DNA of 64,000 nt from Litoditis marina (lineage: Eukaryota > Nematoda > Chromadorea > Rhabditida > Rhabditidae): the NCBI GenBank assembly GCA_964036275.1, contig OZ038433.1, positions 11,804,446 to 11,868,445 on the forward strand, in the 5' to 3' direction. The notes under the pieces are model-generated. The model was given only the letters and a program-made list of their open reading frames with translations. It was not told where the DNA came from and searched no databases. How positions within the stretch are numbered: the first letter of the stretch is position 1; every line of letters starts with the position of its first letter. The position numbers and the translations under genes were made by a program. Shown piece by piece: positions 21,519-30,480 of the stretch.

Positions 21519-24148
21519 TTATATCGAAAAATGACCTACATCCGACTTGGGTGCGTCTTCATTCTCGATTTTCTGCTGAAGTTTCATTTCGCGTTCGTGT
21601 TTCTGAGCAGTCGACCACACGGGACCATAGTGCTCACGGTAGAACTGAAATTGGTTAAAAACTTTTTTAAAGTTTTTGAAAAGTTGAAAAGTTTCAGATT
21701 TAAAACAGGGAAGATACACTTAAATGCTTTAGTTTTCTTGAGCTTTAATAGAACTGAAAGGTAAATAAAACAAATTCGGCGAACCGAATCCTGAACAGAA
21801 AAATATAACCAACTAAAACCTGAAAAAGGGTTTAGGTACCAAGTTGAGGAAGGGTACCGTGATAACTGAATCTCTGATCTAGAAGTCGTATCTGCTCTTC
21901 CTTACTAATGTTAGCTTTGATGAAACCGATAAAGCAAATCAAAAACTGTAGCGTGATAAAAGCGCCGTAACCTAACTACTCTTTCGAAAATTCAATTCAG
22001 AACAAAAAACCGCACCTTTTGCATTTTGAGGTCATCCTCGTCCGAGAAAAGTGCCTCCCACAGAGTTTTCGGATACGATAGATCCACTCCGGGACCTATA
22101 AAGAAAAAAGTATTATGCTTTTGCAGAACTACTTCTCTGCATTTCTACTTTTACCCAGCAGTATGTTGAAACCAACCAAAAATTTAACTAGGCAGTGAAG
22201 TGGTGATCCCACTATACGGTGTACACGAAACTTCGCTAATACTGCTCAGCGGAGCATACTGAAGTTGGAATCAACTGATCAAGTTCTATACAAAGTAGAT
22301 TAAATTTGAAAACAAAGGCCACACCAAGAAAGATTGTGATTTTTTCTAATTTCAAATTGCAGCTCAATATTTGGCTGTTAATCTTCTGTACTCTCTTAAA
22401 ATTACACGCTCTATCGTGGTTGTCTAACCAATGATTTACCTCCGAAAGCAGGAGTGGTTCCCTTGAGGATGGGAGCACTGTAGAATTCGAGTCCGGTTGA
22501 AGTTTCCAAAAGATTTCTCTCATCGAAGAAAATGATCTGAAAAATGATGTAGTCATTGACATACCGAGAAATGAATAGATTACTAGAGCGAAAACTATTA
22601 CTATGAAAGATGTGAGGGTACACGGTAGGAGTAGTTTCTGATGTGTACTCCAAATAATAACTTGCTCATATGAGTTTCCCATGAGAATCGTGAAGAACTC
22701 GTTAACTTCTAATGTTGAAACATAACAATCAATAGAATCTCATGAGAAGTTCATGAGATATTGCTCATGAGGTATCTCATGAGATATCTCATGAGCTTTT
22801 TGGGAGATTGCTACCGCGCCAGGGTTTGTCAGCCATACAGTTCTTCACATTTCGTGCTGAACTCGGTTACGCTCTTGGTTGAAACTGTGGAAAAATATAA
22901 TGTACTTTGTCAAACTACGGCTTCGTACTTTCTTCAACTACCGCCAAAATAATAATGTAATTTCTTCAACTACCAACTTCGCGGTTGGTTCCTTCAATCT
23001 CAGAAAGTTTGAACGAACTTAGAATGATGATTTCGAACGATATTGCTCATTTCGAGAATAAATGAATTTATTCACCTCGCGTCTGGTCATTTTGTGTGCA
23101 TGGATGGAGTTCCATTCCCAAATGAAGAGTGCCAGGGCCATTGTACAGACAGTCGCGATCGAGAGGGGGAGGGCTAGGATGAGGACATCTGGAAACATAA
23201 ACAGAACTAAAAGCCAGTGTTATATTTACTGGAGAAAATGAACTATGTGTCACAAGAGCTAGTAGAGAAAAGTGATCCATCCATGAAAACGTTGTTTGAT
23301 TCTCTCATGAGAATCTCATGAACACCTCATACGATACTAGTGAACGTATGATGTTGGACCGAAATCAATGTAATCTAATAAGAAGTTTGACAGCTATTGC
23401 TCATGATCATGAGGTGTTTGAGATTTTCCTACTCACTACAGTGTGTACTGTAGTGACTGTACTGTAGTGTAGTGTAGTGTTTGAACTACTCAGACCATGG
23501 GCTGTTAATTACAAATTCGCGTTTGGTCTAAACTGTATTGCAACAAATCTAGAGATATAGTGTGCCCCGAAGAACGTCAGACGACGAGAGGGGAAACCAA
23601 TATATATGACAGCCACGCTGCATAAACAGAAATTTACTGTTTTGCAACGACGCTCGTTCTGAGTACTGTAGTGAAACAACTACAACCAGCCAACTTACGA
23701 GCTACTCCGAGGGTGACGAGAGCCCCGACACTGACCGGGAAGTTTTCATCGTTGGCGAAAAACTCAGAGGTAGACGCGGTGGTTGGTGCCACTGGAATAA
23801 AAGTTCTTAATAAATATAAAATAATGAAAACTTAGAAGGAATGGTGCCACTGGGATCAAAGGGAACTTATTCAGAGAAAACAAGAATGTTAAGTTCATTT
23901 CAGAATTTTAGTTCGGAAGTGAAAACAAAATCTGTTGGTAAAAAAGAAATGGGGAAGAATGTAGCTTCGAATTGAAACTTTTCAGTGGCTATTGAGGTGG
24001 GAGTTTCAAACAACAAAGTTATAGTTATAAAAGTTTTTATATATATTTTGTTGAATAATGAGAACTAAATAAAAGAATTATAATCAAACTGACCGTGTTC
24101 AAAGTTGAAAGAGGACGACTTTTGCGATGACCGTTGAGAGTCGCCCAT
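21519..24148 (-). CDS. Single-pass membrane protein of unknown function, six exons, 187 aa
   Basis: In transcript order the exons are 24148-24094, 23791-23699, 23188-23076, 22536-22440, 22095-22016 and 21644-21519 (stop TAA). All junctions are GT/AG and the phases close without a break. The N-terminus (MGDSQRSSQKSSSFNFEH) is Ser-rich and polar and no signal peptide is seen. Residues about 38-73 are strongly hydrophobic (VGALVTLGVAHVLILALPLS, then IATVCTMALALFIW) and form one long or two short membrane spans. The C-terminal part is soluble and charged, with FGGPGVDLSYPKTLWEALFS, YREHYGPVW and a Lys/Glu-rich end. I recognise no family. The consistent splice phases and codon-like composition argue for a real gene. 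Intron 2 holds a dispersed 165-bp repeat and several introns hold CTCATGAG palindromes. The last exon could be longer if a further intron begins at 21530 (GTCATT), but the in-frame TAA is the simpler reading. Confidence 0.75.
22738..22802. repeat. CTCATGAG palindrome cluster 1
   Basis: Six TCATGAG-type words occur within 65 bases upstream of the exon 4 acceptor (minus strand). Further clusters lie at 23300-23422, 31320-31375 and 32938-33055, all in introns. Confidence 0.7.
23300..23475. repeat. CTCATGAG palindromes and TGTAGTG tract
   Basis: TCTCATGAGAATCTCATGAA at 23302 and ATGATCATGAGGT at 23402 are followed by a GTGTACTGTAGTGACTGTAC tract with (TGTAG)n words. All of it is intronic in the minus-strand gene. 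Confidence 0.6.
23508..23672 (+). repeat. Dispersed 165-bp repeat, copy 1
   Basis: It begins TTACAAATTCGCGTTTGGTC and ends TTTGCAACGACGCTCGTTCT. A copy in the same orientation with roughly 88% identity by eye lies at 46587-46747. It contains GACAGCCACGCTG and is non-coding. Confidence 0.8.
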
Positions 24149-24381
24149 TTTCCCTACTAGACCAGGCCGCTAGCCAACGAATCTTCAAATGAAGAGAAAG
24201 TTGGAAGGAAACTCGATATTTTCCCGTAAACGCATCTTTGGAAAGGACAAGTATCGTGAAAACGCGTTTTCCGGGAAATTCCACGCGTTATCCGTTATGC
24301 AAAGTTCTCAAAAAATGCATAACATGTTAACAAGAAGAAGAAAAGTCAGAGTAATACTTTTGCTTCTCATTCTCAACCTCA
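24149..24381. other. Upstream region of the minus-strand gene
   Basis: This should contain the promoter of the membrane-protein gene. No TATA box or trans-splice acceptor is obvious (TAGTAGGGAAA precedes the ATG). Confidence 0.3.
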
Positions 24382-24762
24382 ATCAAACTACGAATAGGAA
24401 TTCAGAACACACATGATTTTTATAAGTGTTGAAAGTGAGATACAAAAATTATTAAAGTAAATAAAAGTTAGTTTCAAGTTAGTAAAGGGTGACTCGGATG
24501 AATACACATGGTCGGTCATGTGTGATCTGAGTTCCTAGATGATCGTCACTGTCTTGGAGGGGATTCGAACCCTCGAGTACTTAGGAGAAGAGTCGCGCTC
24601 TGTGCCATTGAGCTACTCTCTCTCTTATAAGAATAGCCAGACTGTTCTGCTCCACACCACTCGATCAAACTACAAATAAGAATTCAGAACACACATGATT
24701 TCTATAAGACTTAGAGAAATAAAAAAAAGAGATGTGAAATTCATTGAAGTAAATAAAAGTCT
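24382..24762. mobile_element. tRNA-like sequence flanked by 90-bp direct repeats
   Basis: ATCAAACTAC(G/A)AATA.GAATTC followed by AGAACACACATGATTT.TATA occurs at 24384 and again at 24664, with similarity continuing for about 90 bp (to GTAAATAAAAGT). A minus-strand tRNA-like sequence (24551-24623) lies between them. This looks like a duplication around an inserted tRNA-derived element. Confidence 0.6.
24551..24623 (-). pseudogene. tRNA-like sequence, not a functional tRNA
   Basis: On the - strand it carries an A-box-like AGTAGCTCAATGGCACAGAG and a B-box GGGTTCGAATCCC. The anticodon arm does not pair properly, the T-stem has mismatches and the acceptor ends do not pair. It is called a tRNA-derived pseudogene or SINE body. 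Confidence 0.6.
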
Positions 24763-25380
24763 CCCAATGCATTTTCTGCATGAGCATTGCATTTTTTGTT
24801 TATGGAAATATGAATTAAAATGTAGATGTGTTTTCTGGGCTTTATAAAAAGATCAAATGATAAACAAAAAACAGACTGTTGCTGTTTCAAAACTTTCATA
24901 GTCTCCAAAAAAGAATATTTCGATACTTTCTCACATTGTGTTGATAATTTTAAACATACTATATCTCAAACCCCGTATTTCACGTACGTGTTCCGTTAAT
25001 AATACTTTACGTTGGTTTGTCATTTAGTCCTGTTTTTGTCAATGTCAAAATGGGTCACCTGTTTTCTATGACACCCTCAACCTGAACAAAATGTAATGTT
25101 TTTTCAATATATTAAATTAGTATTAAGTATGTTTAAATGTCAATATATGAAGTGAGTTAGCTCGCGTGAGCCATTCATGTTCATTGTACAATGTATAACT
25201 GGTAAAAAACAAAAAAAAACGCATATTATTCCGGGTAGAAAAGCAATTTCAAAAACTTACCATTCGAAACCTTTCATTCAAAACTCACTAACAATCGAAT
25301 ATTCTCGAAGATGACAAAAGTTCTGACTCAGATAAGAGCTTTTTTGTCGATCATGGATAATCTGAGACTCTAGGTTATCC
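24763..25380. other. Intergenic, nothing recognised
   Basis: AT-rich, with no gene or RNA seen. Confidence 0.4.
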
Positions 25381-25385
25381 TCATT

Positions 25386-25457
25386 GTCCGGGCGGGGATT
25401 CGAACCATCAACCCTCGTCTTGAGAGACGCACGCACTGCCACTGCGCCACTCGGTAC
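25386..25457 (-). pseudogene. tRNA-like sequence, second of its type
   Basis: On the - strand, GAGTGGCGCAGTGGCAGTGC resembles a D-arm/A-box and GGTTCGAATCCC a B-box. The anticodon stem-loop has the wrong size. The bases just downstream on the + strand side (ATCTGAGACTCTAGGTTATC) match those beside the 24551 copy, so both belong to one dispersed family. Confidence 0.55.
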
Positions 25458-25543
25458 ACAGATATGCGGTTGGAATGCAGAGAAATAAAGCAAAGAAAAC
25501 ACAGTTGATTTTTGATTTGTTATACTATTACATGAATAACTAC

Positions 25544-25570
25544 GTGAACTAGGATAATATCCTAGTTCAC
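25544..25570. repeat. Perfect 27-base palindrome
   Basis: GTGAACTAGGATA, a central A, then TATCCTAGTTCAC: 13-base arms with no mismatch. Function unknown. Confidence 0.85.
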
Positions 25571-26037
25571 ATATATTATATACGGAAGACAATAGTCGTT
25601 ACATAACGATTTAGTTTTAATCACAACATTGCAGTCTTCCAAAAGTGGTTTTATGCCGTTTTCTCTAAAACTTCTCAACGGATTTTCGAGATTTGAGCTC
25701 AGGTTTTGTTTCAATACAAAATGAACGCTGCTAATCAATGTTTTCTTCAAATGATATTATTGCTGAGATTTCTGACGCTTTGCTCAGAACTATCCGTTTG
25801 TGTTTAACAATCTAGTTCTGAATAATGTCTATAATAATTTTTTTATTACAAATTCATTATTTCCACACTTCAACCCCGTTTCCACATATTTGCCATGTGT
25901 TACAAGTCTTTTTTCTCATATGAGTTTATCTTTGCTGACACGGAAATCAAAAAACAACATACACCATGTAGACTTGTATTTCTTGTCCTTGCTTGTTAAC
26001 ACTTTGTTTACTTGTGTTTCACGACGTAATATGTCAT
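25571..26037. other. Intergenic, nothing recognised
   Basis: The open frame at 25800-26069 (+) shows no recognisable features. No RNA or repeat seen. Confidence 0.35.
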
Positions 26038-26172
26038 CTACACTGGAAGTAGATTTAGTAGTCACGTGAAGTTAGCGTTCCAATCAGGAATCGAGCACTT
26101 TGTCATTGCACATTTCTGAGTTCTGCTGTGTTTTACATGTTTTCACGTGACTGTGCAATTGACTGACAGTAT
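26038..26172 (+). mobile_element. 130-bp inverted-repeat element, family B, copy 2
   Basis: AGTCACGTGAAGTTAGCGTT leads to GCACTTTGTCATTGCACATT and ends CACGTGACTGTGCAATTGAC, then TGACAGTATG. It directly abuts the composite element that starts at 26179. Confidence 0.75.
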
Positions 26173-26178
26173 GAGTCA

Positions 26179-27278
26179 ATCGTGCGCAGCGCAGAGCGCT
26201 GCGCAGATTAGTTTTTGTTCAAAGGTCTGCAGACATTACAAAACAGATTATTACAATTTTCTTCAAAGTACGTCGACCATTTTCTTAGATTTTTGCATGA
26301 ATCACTGAAGGGCAACACGTCTACAAGATACCAAGTTCACTTTCCGTGTAGTTATTTATTGAGAGGAGTTAGAGGGCCCAACGTCTCGCAAAAATGGCTT
26401 CCGTGCGGGGCGGCGGCGGCGGCGCCGGCGACAAAAGTGTCCGCCTCCTCAAATCTCGGCATAGTTTCGCACAAAATTAACTTATTCCCAAAATTTTTAC
26501 ATTATTGAAAAGCTCTAAAAAAGTTGAGATATACGTATTTTCCAGGTATGTCTGGAATTTGAATATTACGTGTGAGAGAGCCGAAAATGGTCTCGCAAAA
26601 AATCATGGATAGACCGGTTTCGTGAAAATAAAAATGAAAGAAGAGTTGAACGTGTAGTAGGAATCATTTTGCCAATGGAGATCTCATGGCAGGCGGGTAC
26701 AGCTTGGTTTTCATTCCTATTCACATGTCTGAATGGCGGATTGGATAAAAGCTCTATTTACGCACGGCGAACGGAGGTTCGATTCCTGCCTGGAGCACAA
26801 AATTTTCTATCACTTGAACGAGGTTACAACTACACAAACGTTCTGAACTACGGCGCGGTTTAACATAAAATTCCTTGTTTAGATTATTGTTCAAAAATAT
26901 CATTTTTATCAAAAATGACCGTTACTTCGTAACCATAGAAAAAGAGTTCAATTAGTATAAAAAACGAGTGTATAGAAAGTAAAGATTAGTTTTGGATAAA
27001 CATGTACAAGAAATATAAAAGAAGTCCAATAAAAATATTTTGAGGAAAATGCTAATCTCGCTTCTCTTGAAAACAACGGAGTATAAGCTAGATTATTGTG
27101 AGTCGCAGTCAGAAGTTTTCTTCCGGTAGCAAAAAACTCGGTATCCTTTTTTTGAATTCTCAAACCGAGCGAGATTAGACTTTTCCTCAAAATATTTTTA
27201 TTGGACTTCTTTTATATTTCTTGTACATATTTATCCAAAACTAATCTTTACTTTCTATACACTCGTTTTTTATACTAA
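26179..27278 (-). mobile_element. 1.1-kb composite element, copy 2 (inverted)
   Basis: This is the reverse complement of the 12629-13752 copy at high identity. The terminal GC hairpin is at 26182-26205, the GGCGGCGGCGGC block at 26410, the tRNA-like GGAGGTTCGATTCC at 26773 and the fold-back module at 26950-27278. The last reads in reverse from TTAGTATAAAAA at its outer end. Confidence 0.8.
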
Positions 27279-27463
27279 TAAGCATTAGATGTTGTTTTAC
27301 GCCTACTCGGTGTTTTAGCCCTCGTTACTAAATATCGGTCACAAATATCACCCTGCAACTACAAATAGATTTGTCTGGTCAATGTAGGACTACGTGACAT
27401 CTAGTTTCAAGTTCAGCCTGCAATTAAAAAGACACAACTAGTCTGTATTTTATTTATGTTCTA
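27279..27463. other. Intergenic, nothing recognised
   Basis: No feature seen. Confidence 0.3.
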
Positions 27464-27587
27464 TTAAAGAAGGACGATTATGTGGACCGATCCCGTGTCA
27501 ACGGTCCTTTAAACTGCAATTGAAACATGTATCGCAGTTTAAAGGACCGAAGCGTTGGGATTGGTCCACATAATCGTGCTTCCTTAA
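27464..27587. mobile_element. Fold-back element (GGACGATTATGTGGACC family), copy 2
   Basis: TTAAAGAAGGACGATTATGT is mirrored at the right end (ACATAATCGTGCTTCCTTAA), with inner arms CTTTAAACTGCAAT / ATCGCAGTTTAAAG. 124 bp; bounded by TTAA-like ends. Confidence 0.85.
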
Positions 27588-27691
27588 TATATGAATTCAT
27601 AATGGTTTCGTTATCACATCATTTTGTTCATTTCGGAGTGGAAGAACATGAGATCTATAGGTATCATTGAAATCACGCGATGTCTCGCTAA

Positions 27692-27729
27692 CTGAACCGG
27701 AAAATCTCGAGGGAAACTTTCCGGTTCAG
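27692..27729. repeat. 12-bp perfect stem hairpin
   Basis: CTGAACCGGAAA and TTTCCGGTTCAG enclose a 14-base loop. It lies in unique sequence between two mobile elements, and its role is unknown. Confidence 0.6.
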
Positions 27730-27944
27730 ATGTTCTACTTGTCTGAGCAAAACAAAAACGGTAACTGGACTTTTTTTCAGTTTAACTTCTTAATTAGTTA
27801 GTTATGAACGTTGATATTCAATATAGGTGCAGCTACATGTGATTCTGTTTTGCTGTGTTCATAATTTCATCTCGCTACATTCTATCAAGTGAAATCTATG
27901 TAGTAAACACAGATAAAACTACAATTCTGACATGATCTAAGTCT

Positions 27945-29515
27945 TCAAAATGCAGATAAAACCTTTCACTTCTGTTCCAAGAATCATATGACACAGCGTT
28001 CTTACCAAAACAATGGAAAACGTCTTTCATAACACCCGTTTACAAGAAGGGATTGAAATGTTCGCCCGACAATTACAGACCTATCTCTATCACGTCAGCA
28101 GTATGCAGAGTTATGGAAAAAATGATAGCCTACCACATCAGAACCAAATTCAGCGATCGATTTTCAAAAAACCAATTCGGATTTATTGAGAAAAGGTCAT
28201 GCAACCTAGCGCTTTTGAGTTCTATTGATTCATGGAAAAAGAAAATTCATACAAATAAGTCTATAGATGTTGTATACTTCGATTTTAGAAAAGCTTTTGA
28301 TAAAGTCTCTCATGCAAAACTACTATACAAACTGGAATCATTCGGTCTGGATTGTCAAATGATTCGGTGGTTCAAAACTTTTCTGACTAATCGAAAATCT
28401 TTCGTGAGAACAAACAATGCATTATCTGAACGATCGTTTGATGTTACCTCAGGAGTACTTCAAGGAACTGTTACAGGTCCTCTTTTATTTCTCATTTTCA
28501 TCAATGACCTATCATTACTTCTCAGTAGTCACCAAGTACAACATTGTTTTTTCGCTGATGATCTTAAAATTTATGATTCCAATCCAGAAGCTGTACAAGA
28601 TACAATTGATCTAGTCTATGAGTGGTCTGTGCACTGGCGCCTTCCTTTGGCGCAGAATAAAATCAATGTTCCTCATCTCGGTGCAAAAAACACCAGAGAG
28701 AAATATTACATCAATGGAAATCTCATTGAACCAAGAGAGGTCATAAGAGATCTTGGAGTAAGGATTGACGAAAAATTAAATTTTGAGTGTCACATAAATC
28801 AGCAGATTGCCAAAGCTTCAGCGATTTCAGCAAAAATACTTCGGTCATTTTCGTTCGGTACTCCGGAAGAGTATATGGCATTATTCAATACTTATGTTTT
28901 ACCGGTACTTCTATATTGTAGCGAAATATACTGTCCTTCTCTTAATTCACACTCATGTCTTGTTTTAGAAGGACCATTAAGGAGATTCACGGCTACCGCT
29001 TTTCAGAAATGTAGAGTCTCTTATGAGTCTTACACGGATAGATTGAGCATTTTGAACGAACGACCATTCCATTTCAGACGTGCTAAATTTGACTTGTTAC
29101 AGGCTTACAAAATGAGGACGGGCCTATCCCAGCTTCCCATCGTTCCATGGAAAAACAGTAACCTTCCGAGGGATAGGCATCGTCTCATTTTATGCGATAA
29201 AATCAGTGATACTAATTGGTTCTTTCCGAGAGTGTTAAAAATGTGGAATTCAATAAGTAAGGATATTGGACAATTGAAAAGTGTTGAGCAATTTAAGACG
29301 TATTTGGATGTTATTGATATTGCCGTCCTATTCCAACATGTTCCATTTTCACTACAATAGTTTAGATGCGAGTCAACTGAAATGCTAAAAAGCTCCCCAT
29401 GACCTGAAGATGGAAGAGTTATGCTTCCATCCCTTTGGGGTTTTCAGTTTATTCCTCTTTCACGGAAGATTATTATTATGTGCTATTACTTAGTGGAATA
29501 AATATTATTAAAAAA
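27945..29515 (+). mobile_element. 5'-truncated CR1/Jockey-like non-LTR retrotransposon
   Basis: The element keeps the reverse transcriptase and the C-terminal region but not the endonuclease or ORF1. After the stop codon comes a 3' UTR with a short stem (GATGGAAGAGTTATGCTTCC) and GGGGTTTTCAG. It ends near AATAAATATTATTAAAAAAA. The left boundary is approximate, set where the frame meets TAA at 27957. 5' truncation is the usual outcome of target-primed reverse transcription. Confidence 0.8.
27960..29360 (+). CDS. Reverse transcriptase (N-terminally truncated) of the non-LTR element
   Basis: The frame is open from 27960, just after a TAA, to the TAG at 29360, about 466 codons without a break. 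It opens with LSLLFQESYDTAFLPKQWK and NYRPISITS, matching the start of the RT domain. Motif A is YFDFRKAFDKVSH (near 28275), motif B is GVLQGTVTGPLLFLIFINDL (near 28455) and motif C is FADDLKIY (28551-28574), so both catalytic-Asp motifs are present. GTVTGP replaces the usual GxVLGP. The C-terminal LKMWNSISKDI...SVEQFKTYLD stretch matches the tail of CR1-like elements. There is no authentic start codon, because the 5' part is missing. A frameshift near 27955 may separate it from further upstream sequence. It is a dead-on-arrival copy with a recently intact frame. Confidence 0.85.
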   Translation, partial: NLSLLFQESYDTAFLPKQWKTSFITPVYKKGLKCSPDNYRPISITSAVCRVMEKMIAYHIRTKFSDRFSKNQFGFIEKRSCNLALLSSIDSWKKKIHTNKSIDVVYFDFRKAFDKVSHAKLLYKLESFGLDCQMIRWFKTFLTNRKSFVRTNNALSERSFDVTSGVLQGTVTGPLLFLIFINDLSLLLSSHQVQHCFFADDLKIYDSNPEAVQDTIDLVYEWSVHWRLPLAQNKINVPHLGAKNTREKYYINGNLIEPREVIRDLGVRIDEKLNFECHINQQIAKASAISAKILRSFSFGTPEEYMALFNTYVLPVLLYCSEIYCPSLNSHSCLVLEGPLRRFTATAFQKCRVSYESYTDRLSILNERPFHFRRAKFDLLQAYKMRTGLSQLPIVPWKNSNLPRDRHRLILCDKISDTNWFFPRVLKMWNSISKDIGQLKSVEQFKTYLDVIDIAVLFQHVPFSLQ

Positions 29516-29993
29516 ACCAAGAATCTGAAATTATGAGCAGGAGAATACAGTTTTGAAATTGTTCAAATTCCATGTGCCTCTATCATTATACTGATAGAGT
29601 TTATCATTATCGCTATTTCTGTGAAATGACATGAGGTTGTGAATTCTCAGAATTGGATGAAATTGTCTACAATTCAGATTTATTTCCTAATTGCTATCAA
29701 CTTCATGATAGCTTGTCGGTAATAGTTTCATAAGTACAGGTTCGGCGATAAATGAAATGAATTTCATTTGGCGTTCACTCAGTTTTTATAACCTACTTCC
29801 TCCTTACTCACACTCATACCACATTTTTGTACTAATTAGAATATGGACTCTAACGAGGATGAATAAGAAGTCACTGGTGCGAATATGAATAAAAAGGCAT
29901 TATTAGTCTTGAACAGTGATGACACAACTTTTCTATTTAGTTATTGATGAACTTTTAGCTATGATATCGTACTGGAACCAATTAGAGGCCACT
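29516..29993. other. Intergenic, nothing recognised
   Basis: No gene, repeat or RNA was identified. Confidence 0.4.
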
Positions 29994-30369
29994 TTTGTAG
30001 CGGCCTTGACGAGAGAGTGTGCAGATCATAGAGACGCAGACTGCGTAAAACTGTCTTCGGTGTTATTGATCTACATGATCTTGCTTTTATTGCTTCTCAG
30101 AAAATTTCCAGTCAATCTGGAATTCACTTTTAAAGCGGCCTCGACGACATAGTGTGCAGACCAAAGAGACGCAGACTGTCTCAAACAGTTTGCAATCTCA
30201 TTCACCCGCACACTCTCTTTTCTGTAGACGCTCATAAACATGTGTGCCAATTGTTTGCAATTAACAAACTACAAAAGCGGGAGAGCATGTAGGTCATGTG
30301 GTCGTAGACAGGGTGAGACCGTCTGCGTATTACTACCCTGAACACTCTCTCGTCGAGGCCGCTACAAAT
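29994..30369. mobile_element. Inverted-repeat element with AGAGAGTGTGCAG motif, copy 1
   Basis: TTTGTAGCGGCCTTGACGAG and AGAGTGTGCAG at the left are mirrored by ACACTCTCTCGTCGAGGCCG and CTACAAAT at the right (30336-30369). The inner phrase GAGACGCAGACTG recurs twice. Related copies are at 34787-35119 and 50443-50590. Confidence 0.7.
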
Positions 30370-30480
30370 TGTGTCTGATAAGGATTGTTTACTTGATTTG
30401 ACCATTTGTTGTAGTTCTTGGAAAAATGAGAATTATATTTAAATTTTAGTCGCCACGATTTCCGATTATTGATATTCAGA

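Noticed and set aside
24889..24896. CTGTTTCA, the core word of nematode piRNA promoters
   Set aside because: One short match in AT-rich DNA is expected by chance. No downstream 21-nt product can be judged from sequence alone.
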